Assembly: GCA_038496445.1 (NCBI GenBank)
Contig: JALMLS010000385.1
Span: 62,001 to 126,000 of the forward strand
Direction: 5' to 3'
Length of the DNA: 64,000 bases
Origin: Trichosphaerium sp. ATCC 40318
Taxonomy: Eukaryota; Discosea; Flabellinia; Trichosidae
The notes beneath the pieces are model-generated. The model did no database searches, was not told the origin of the DNA, and saw only the letters and a list, made by a program, of their open reading frames with translations. This document shows, piece by piece, positions 59,422 through 64,000 of this stretch. The number at the start of each line of letters is the position of its first letter. The stretch's first letter is position 1. A program made the position numbers and the translations under genes.

Positions 59422-62142
59422 ATGATGTCTTTTATACCTTGGAAAGCACTGGTCGTCTGTTGTTTTTTTTTATCTACCAGCTTTGGAACATGCGTTCCAT
59501 ACGTTGTGAATGTAACGGGATCACCCAACAGGTGAGGAAGGACAAGTTACCTCAACTTTTAATTTACAAAGCCAAAACAAGTATTTTTGCCGTTCTACCA
59601 GTGTAGTACTATTATTATTAACGAACTAACGATATCTTAAGGTGTGATACCATCATTGGTAGTAATACTCTGGTGTACTTACCCGGGAACGATACACAAG
59701 AGAGAGTACAAGCGTAAGTACTTAATTTTTAATTAATTACAAATAAAAAAGATATCGCGCGGTGCGTGTGATTCACACACGTGAGCGCCATTTTAATTCA
59801 TGAACAGGAAATTCATCCGCACCGCGCGTAATAAAACCTGCCAACCAAAATAATCGCAGTATCTATCTTTTAAGCCCAAAAGAAAAATCACGTGATATTT
59901 TTTTTAATCAGATTTGAAAAAACTACAAACTACAAATCAAGAGAAATAGCTCAATGAAACGCCTCAAGTTTCTTTTCAGAAAAAAAACTGCATAACTGTG
60001 CCAATAGTTTTCTGTATTTTGAAGAGTACTAATTCATGTAGTGATATAGAGGTTGAGTTAACAGGTATAGATATCTTGGATGATTTTGGTGGATCTACTT
60101 GCAAGTTATTTGCTGTTCTCTATGCTTGTCAAACCGGATTTAAGCGGTGTAATGATTCATACCCAAATGGGTTAATGTTGCCTTGTGTTGAAACTTGTCA
60201 GAATATTGCTATTCATTGCGAACAATTCTTGGCTTTTAGCTCTCTAGAACTTCCAGATTGTACAAACGAAACGCTTGTATCTTTTGATTGTAATACAACG
60301 AGAAACGACAATATAACAGGTACTGAATTTTCTCGTCGTAAAAACTCTGATTTTGTTGTAGCAGCTGATACAACTTTGAAGTGTCCGTCCCGACTATTTC
60401 GAGATGTCAAAAGCGCGATGGTCACACCGTGTACTAAGCAAGTCGTTTCATTTAATTAATAACAAGTTATGTAGATGAGGCACCATGCTGGGCATGTCCA
60501 GCACCTGCTTATTCAGGTACTTAAACCAGATTATTTCGTATTTACAAAATCCATGCTAGATAGGTCAACAATTATTGTTAAGTATTTCTCTACTGCTGTT
60601 GGTATCTGTGGGATGTTGACGTCATCATTTTGTTTCTTTGTGTTCATGGGAAGCGAACAGTACGAAGCTCATAACCAAACCAGAGCATTCCGTAATTTTT
60701 TTGTTAGATTCAGGCAATTTCAAACGCAATACTTTAGCATCTTATCTGCTGACTCCTTTATTACTGGTTTATGTCTTTTTATGACATCTCTCGCTCAGGA
60801 ATTCTTTACTTGTGAGAATAAAGCACGATTAGCGCATGCATGGCAAGCTCCATGTACCATCCAAGGTTTGTATCAGACAAACTATTTCATTGAAAAATAT
60901 TTGTTTAATAGGTATGCTATTGGTATTTGCCGGAAACCAACTCGTATTCTGCTGGCTCTTGATGGCTTTTAATGGCGCTTACATAACTTTACGAGGAGTC
61001 AAACTGATTAGTGGTAAATATCCACTTAATTACAGAATTGTACGGACATTGTTGACGTGTCAACTCGTAAAACCCTGTTTTGCTGAAAAAACCGATTTTT
61101 TAATTTTTGAACTTTAAGATAGTCTACAGTACTTTATGGGGAGCGCCTTTACTTATAACGTGCGGAGCTTTGTTTGGCGGATACATAAGAGGCGTCCCTG
61201 GATTCACATTTTGCTTCAGTACGTGTCAACCAAACTCTTTGAAAATTTTAACTTACTTAACCACCTAAGTTACTGTAAGTAACAGATGGGCACAGTGGGT
61301 GTTCTTTTTCGGACCTATTATACCTTGCTCCATTGTAGGTATATTCAGTTTCCTCTATTTGATTTACCACTTGTACCACATAACACAACAAAAGGTAATA
61401 GCTATATTAAGCCAGCTTAAGTCATATCTGTCCGCCCCTGAACTTATCATAGAATATAGGCTACAGTTTCTGCTAATGACTTTAAACGAAGCCGCACTAG
61501 GAATCTTGTACTTGCTCATGTTGTATTATATTGGCTTGTGATGATGTACATTTTAATGTACACTGTTTTTTGTTTGGGTTTTTTTTTTGGTTTTTAGTTT
61601 CGATGTACTTACTTCGTTTTCTAGGTACCGGATTTACATAGAAACTGCGCTCAGAGATGTTGGAAATAATTACATTGATTGTTTTAGTACATCAAACGAT
61701 ATTGATCAGTGCTTTCAAAATGATAGCTTGAATGTACCAGCAACCCTTATATTTATTTTTTGCATTGGAGGTACCGTACATTTTTGTCTCTTTATTTGAA
61801 ATCTACAAGCTTGAATATGTAAAATTAGCAATGTAATACTTAACAATTAACAAGGGAATGGTATGGTAATATTTACAGCGTTCATGTTTATGCGGTAAGT
61901 CCAAAAAACTAGAAAACAGTTTTTTTTTATTGTCCACAAATTGCCAAATTTCTTATTGGTATTATAGTTCTTTCCGTCGATTAGTGAGAGGTTATTTGGC
62001 GATGTTATGGCCTTATGCAGCATTTTATAAGAAAGATATGTCCAAGGAACCTAATTCTGCAATGACATCAAGTGGTGGACGAGAACTTGACGAAAAAATA
62101 ATCCAAACCAAAGAGGCTGGAAAGATAACTTCAGCACAATAG
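59422..62142 (+). CDS. Frizzled/Smoothened-like seven-TM receptor
   Basis: The start at 59422 (MMSFIPWKALVVCCFFL) is a signal peptide. The Cys-rich ectodomain (60000-60530: CKLFAVLYACQTGFKRC, LPCVETCQNIAIHC, CWACPAP) matches the frizzled cysteine-rich-domain pattern. Seven TM segments follow in about eight exons: KYFSTAVGICGMLTSSFCFF, YFSILSADSFITGLCLFMTS, LLVFAGNQLVFCWLLMAF, APLLITCGALFGGYI, FFFGPIIPCSIVGIFSFLYL, LLMTLNEAALGILYLLML, and the last near 61740 or 61960. The tail ends KEAGKITSAQ. I see no KTxxxW Dishevelled-binding motif. Similar receptors are expanded in social amoebae. Some 3' exon joins are uncertain. Confidence 0.82.
59756..59828. repeat. GC-rich inverted repeat inside a receptor-gene intron
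   Basis: CGCGCGGTGCG at 59756-59766 is perfectly reverse-complemented by CGCACCGCGCG at 59818-59828, with a 51-nt loop that contains CACACACGTGAG. The arms are nearly all G/C in a very AT-rich context. Confidence 0.8.
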
Positions 62143-62805
62143 TACAACGAAACAGTCAGGAAGAAGAAATAGTTACATAGTAGAGAGTAATGAAAGCGAT
62201 ACTAGCGAAGCCAGCAACAGTAACCTTTTGAACTAATAAGACATGTAAGACCGTCCAAGTGTTTTGTGTTTTTCCAATGTAAATGGGGAACTCAACTGTA
62301 GTTACAACCCAACTAGCAATAAGATTACAAATTTGATACTGGCATCCACAAGGTATTTCTTCACTATCTTGACTGATTACGATTGTTGAGTAGGTACAAC
62401 TAGATTCACAGAGTGGTTTGTTAAATCACGTGCCAACAAGAAGCAATAAGTCTAAATTTAAGTTCAGATTGCAAAGGATGTATTGTAAGCCACAGAGCAC
62501 ATGCTAATTTGTACGAGACAACACGTAATCTTTACAGTTTATTCGAAAAGGTAGTTTTTTTGAAAAGCCTTGAATTCTAAAAGTCTAAAAAAGTGAAGGT
62601 GTTCAATAACTTTTCACATAACAGCACAGTGCTTACTTTTCAAGTAAGTGGAAAATATCACGTGATGTTATCACCAACGTAAATGCTCCAGTAAAAGATG
62701 CGTGTAGGTCCAGGAGCACCTAGTTCTTATGACTCACAATCACGTGCAGAAAGGCTTTGACCGCCATTCCTAGTCAAGCATTTGGGTTTCACACCTTCAA
62801 CAAAA
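62143..62805. other. Gap with CACGTG sites upstream of the last gene
   Basis: CACGTG occurs at 62426, 62659 and 62741. No supported ORF is seen. Confidence 0.45.
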
Positions 62806-64000
62806 ATGCATCGTGCTCTTAATACATATCAAGATGAAGGACACGTGCGTTTTGGAGAAGAATCTTTCCAAACCGTCAGTATAGACAGATTAGCAATGTC
62901 TTCGGACTTTCGAGACGGTCCTACGCCACCAGGTATATCTGAAGAACAGAGACGCGTCGAAGAAGCAAGGATTAAAACAGAAAAACTACAAAAAAAGCTG
63001 GCTTCTGTTGCTCGTCAATTACAAGAGGTTTGTGGCTTGTTATCAAGGAGTTTTTTGTTCAACGTTAGCTAATGATGTTTCCAAAGAGCGAAGATCAGTA
63101 CAAACAAGTGGAGGCTCAATATTCCGCTACTGTAGGTAGAAAGAGCATGCTTCGTAGTTCATCAAGTCCACATATAAGCCGTAAAGCTAGAAGACGTAGT
63201 TTATCAGCGGCAGTAAGACCAAAGGCCATACGAAGTAATATACCTGATTTCAGGCGTCGTTATGATCCAACAAATACGGCACCGCCTAATGCTATTAGTA
63301 CACCGCCTGTACGACGCCATTCTGCTTTCTATAACCGACAAAAAACTAAACGACCAAAAAAAAACCAAAAAAACCTCAACTTCTTTTCGTAACACGTGAT
63401 TAGGTCCCTCAATACGTTGATATCCAAGAAATACCTCCTCCTGTTTCTATACCATCTGATAACTATGAACCCGATTATTTACGCACTGGTATCGTAACAC
63501 TAAATATGCCACCGCCTCCACCACCGGTAAAACCTAAAAATAATCTTTTATGTTTGTTTTTGGGATTAATTTTTAAAATGGCGTCTCACACTTGTGTTAG
63601 GTTTTTAGATCGCCTTCTCTAGACGCTCTTAAAGATGAAGTAAAACACCACAGTAGCTATGGTAATATCCATATTGGTTATCCTCCCCCACGTGCACTTC
63701 AGGTACATTTGTAGAAAAAAACCCATTTATTAAAGATTGTCGCTTACCTCCAGAGCTCTAGTCAAATCTTCCTCCTGATAGGAATCTATACAGCTCTCCA
63801 ACAGAGATGAGTAGTAATCCAGACGAATTTAGAGGCAAAAGAGACTCAAAGGTGAATAATAACGAGAATAACCTCAACGTCATTCATTGACCTTTTTTTG
63901 TTTTTTAGCGAAATACTGTAGCACTCTCTGAATTGAGGAACAGGCGATATACCGTTAGTAATGCGCCTAAAGCAATATCGTATCAAACAATATCCCCTCC
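62806..64000 (+). CDS. Basic, proline-rich protein, partial (continues past window)
   Basis: I start at ATG 62806 (MHRALNTYQDEGHVRF); the open frame upstream has no ATG. Exon 1 ends with a charged coiled-coil-like helix (EEQRRVEEARIKTEKLQKKL). The following exons are Ser/Arg-rich (MLRSSSSPHISRKARRRSL), proline-rich (TLNMPPPPPPV, SIHIGYPPPR-like) and end in DEFRGKRDSK and ALSELRNRRYTVSNA. Six or more exons, mostly with short introns. The polyproline run could bind SH3, WW or profilin modules; the layout resembles cytoskeletal scaffold proteins, but no family is recognised. Confidence 0.65.

Overview
The window is eukaryotic nuclear DNA from an intron-rich, AT-rich protist. I estimate about 36% G+C by eye. 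Most genes are split into many short exons by introns of about 35-120 nt, with T-rich 3' ends and donors that very often read GTAC or GTACG instead of GTAAGT. Gene content (NADPH oxidase, class C and Frizzled-like GPCRs, Ras/Rho GTPases, a RhoGEF, secreted tectonin-repeat proteins, F-box proteins) best fits an amoebozoan or another free-living heterotrophic protist. I cannot name the species. There are no prokaryotic operons, rRNA, confident tRNAs or CRISPR arrays.

Layout. 1-3.5 kb: a partial MORN/YwqK-type repeat gene, a degraded relative and a repeat-bearing gap. 3.5-7.5 kb (-): a large unrecognised multi-exon membrane protein. 8.2-11.0 kb (+): NADPH oxidase. 11.4-15.6 kb (+): an F-box protein, a frameshifted F-box/LRR gene with a 63-bp tandem repeat, and a gene that appears to fuse an F-box to a degenerate Ras-like domain. 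16.1-22.0 kb: two divergent stalked type I membrane glycoproteins. 22.2-28.0 kb: four tectonin-repeat secreted proteins, made by tandem duplication of a divergent pair. 28.7-30.5 kb (-): ARB2/FAM172-like hydrolase. 31-33 kb: a Rho GTPase lacking its N-terminus, next to an inverted-repeat element. 33.5-36.8 kb (+): class C GPCR. 37.2-42.2 kb: ankyrin protein, pseudogene fragment, small membrane protein and a prenylated Ras. 42.5-45.2 kb (-): PNPOx-like plus ferredoxin-reductase fusion. 46.4-47.6 kb (+): second MORN-type gene. 48.0-53.7 kb: RhoGEF and a divergent coiled-coil protein. 54.1-58.2 kb: PHD-finger remnant, an unknown acidic protein and an intact F-box/LRR gene. 59.4-62.1 kb (+): Frizzled/Smoothened-like receptor. 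62.8 kb to the end: a partial proline-rich basic protein.

Themes. Several genes belong to signalling (two GPCR types, three small GTPases, one RhoGEF, NOX) and several to ubiquitin adaptor-like F-box families. Two signals stand out. The hexamer CACGTG occurs about 61 times across the window, in introns as well as between genes, where roughly 7 are expected. All three small GTPases lack the catalytic Gln of the DxxGQ motif. The intronless F-box/LRR and MORN-type genes contrast with their intron-dense neighbours and may have a different origin.

Exon boundaries were read by eye and outer coordinates are more reliable than inner ones.
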